DNA from: UBA920 sp964424635
GTDB taxonomy: Bacteria; Patescibacteriota; Doudnabacteria; UBA920
Length of the DNA stretch: 5,937 nt
Direction: 5' to 3'
Assembly (NCBI GenBank): GCA_964424635.1
Contig: CAYRJC010000051.1
Location: 1-5,937, forward strand
The translations under genes and the position numbers were made by a program. The notes beneath the pieces were generated by a model. The model made no database searches, had not been told where the DNA came from, and saw only the letters and a list, made by a program, of their open reading frames with translations. This document shows positions 4,816 to 5,937 of the stretch, piece after piece. The number at the start of each line of letters is the position of its first letter. The stretch's first letter is position 1.

Positions 4816-5937
4816 TTATTTCCAGTTATTAATTATATTTAAAAGCTTCTTTTCCATAGTTTTTTTGTAAGGACCAACTACTGCAATACTTAATTTTTTT
4901 GAATCAAATAACTCTTTAGCTAAATTTTGAATTTGCTTAACAGTTATAGTATCGATTTCTTTGAAAGCTTCATCAGGAGACTTAACATTATTTTTGAAAG
5001 CAGTTTGTTCCAAATACCAATCCAGTCTGGATTGATTGTCTTCCAGATATAAAGTAGTTTTACCCTTTAGGTATTCCTTTGCTTTCTGTAATTCTTTGGC
5101 TTCGATTTCACCATTAGCAATTTTTAATAATTCATCCAAAGTAACCTTAACAGCTTCTTCCAAATGAGAAACTCGCACTCCACTAGAAACATCAAACGCG
5201 CCTGTATCAATATACGGATTTTGACCAGCTCTAACATAATAAGCTAACCCGCGCTTTTCACGAATTTCTGTAAATAATCGAGAACTCATCCCACCACCTA
5301 AAATAGATGATAAAACAGTTGCTGTCATATTACGCTTATCATTGTAGCCAAAAGATTTGAATGCAAGATTAAAATGCGCTTGTTGAGTATCTTTAAAATG
5401 AATCGCTACGCGCGGTGATACTTGCGAACTTTTTGCAGCAGTAAATCCTGCAAATTTTTTAGAAGCAATTTTATTCCAGTATTTAGTAATTAACTGGTTT
5501 AATTTTTTGCGATCATACTTTCCAGAAACTCCAATGATCATATTTCCAGTCTGATAATAGCGATCCAAATAACTACGGAACATTGCTTGAGTAAATTTTG
5601 TAACAGTAGTTACCTGACCAGCAATATCTCTACCTAATGGCTGATTTGGCCACATAGTTTCTTCTAATAAATTCCCGACAATAGAACGCGGGCTATCCTT
5701 ATACATATTTATTTCTTCAACAATAACACCTTTTTCACGAATCATTTCTGGTTTATCAAGCAATGGATTTTGGATCATATCAGTAAGGATCTCAAAAATC
5801 ATTTCTAAACGACTATGATGAGCTTTGATAAAATATTGAGTATGTTCTTTACCAGTATTCGCATTCATCTCTCCCCCAATTCCATCCACCAATTCTGTAA
5901 TAGCCATTGCTGTAGGAAATTTCTTTGTACCCTTAAA
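4816..5937 (-). CDS. M16 family zinc metallopeptidase, N-terminus outside the window
   Basis: Homologue of processing-peptidase-like (pitrilysin/insulinase clan) proteases, which degrade or trim peptides inside two-domain clam-shaped chambers. The open frame reaches the right edge, giving 373 residues starting FKGTKKFPTA. In the family, this FKGT segment follows the HxxEH zinc motif by two residues, so that motif and roughly the first 50 residues are off-window. Seen: GIGGEMNANTGKEHTQY (19-35), EKGVIVEEI (68-76) whose second Glu, E75, fits the third zinc ligand spacing, PLGRDIAG (100-107), and YYQTGNMIIGVSG (127-139). The C-terminal domain has LGGGMSSRLFTEIREKRGLAY (213-233) and ends with VVGPYKK (353-359). 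An internal ATG at 5907 is not the start because homology continues upstream of it. Probably the first visible gene of the operon with nfo; it appears active, subject to the unseen motif. Confidence 0.96.
   Translation of the reverse strand, partial: FKGTKKFPTAMAITELVDGIGGEMNANTGKEHTQYFIKAHHSRLEMIFEILTDMIQNPLLDKPEMIREKGVIVEEINMYKDSPRSIVGNLLEETMWPNQPLGRDIAGQVTTVTKFTQAMFRSYLDRYYQTGNMIIGVSGKYDRKKLNQLITKYWNKIASKKFAGFTAAKSSQVSPRVAIHFKDTQQAHFNLAFKSFGYNDKRNMTATVLSSILGGGMSSRLFTEIREKRGLAYYVRAGQNPYIDTGAFDVSSGVRVSHLEEAVKVTLDELLKIANGEIEAKELQKAKEYLKGKTTLYLEDNQSRLDWYLEQTAFKNNVKSPDEAFKEIDTITVKQIQNLAKELFDSKKLSIAVVGPYKKTMEKKLLNIINNWK

Noticed and set aside
4519..4842. 107-aa plus-strand open frame
   Set aside because: It is antisense to the 147-aa gene and the end of the M16 gene. 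The minus-strand frame has the ribosome site and operon spacing; this one has neither.
4816..5907. M16 peptidase starting at the internal ATG at 5907
   Set aside because: The frame stays open to the edge and encodes FKGTKKFPTA, the conserved segment following the HxxEH motif, so the gene is cut by the window and does not start at this ATG.
1..5937. Alternative genetic code with TGA read as Gly or Trp
   Set aside because: Every gene is intact with standard stops, Trp is encoded by TGG, and no in-frame TGA is found. The lack of TGA among seven stops is too small a sample to mean anything.
1..5937. CRISPR array, insertion sequence, prophage, tRNA or rRNA
   Set aside because: No regularly spaced repeats, transposase or integrase motifs, terminal inverted repeats, or RNA gene sequences are seen on either strand.

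Overview
This window reads as an ordinary housekeeping stretch of a small, AT-rich bacterial genome. All eight protein genes lie on the minus strand, packed with gaps of 1 to about 90 bases, and no stretch over 300 bases lacks a gene. The low GC, tight packing, short lineage-specific proteins and gene mix (M16 protease, Nfo, AI-2E-type permease, MetRS) suggest a member of the Patescibacteria/CPR. That assignment is an inference, not shown by any marker gene. The genetic code looks standard: tryptophan is TGG and no in-frame TGA interrupts any gene. The seven stop codons visible are six TAA and one TAG.

Reading in the direction of transcription (right to left), the right edge holds an M16 zinc peptidase whose first residues, including the HxxEH motif, lie outside the window. 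It is followed by a tight five-gene run: M16 peptidase, 147-aa unknown protein, endonuclease IV (nfo) with a lysine-rich N-terminal tail, 61-aa unknown, 75-aa unknown. Gaps are 1, 4, 17 and 9 bases, so this is probably one operon. It ends at a strong intrinsic terminator whose stem overlaps the stop codon of the last gene.

Next comes an isolated four-helix membrane protein of unknown function (137 aa). It has a perfect consensus promoter (TTGACA-N17-TATAAT), a perfect AGGAGG ribosome binding site and its own terminator. After it comes an AI-2E family permease with a -10 box so close to its ATG that a leaderless mRNA is predicted. Last is methionyl-tRNA synthetase (metG), with its own promoter, a 12-base perfect palindrome over the -35 and a hairpin in the leader or terminator region. 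metG runs off the left edge, so its C-terminal part is missing.

The functional links are loose: protein processing (M16), base-excision repair (Nfo), translation (MetG) and membrane transport. I see no defence system, mobile element, CRISPR array, tRNA or rRNA. The most interesting points are the unknown small proteins co-transcribed with nfo, the basic tail on Nfo, the very strongly signalled orphan membrane gene, the leaderless AI-2E gene and the unusual Cys/His zinc knuckle in MetG.
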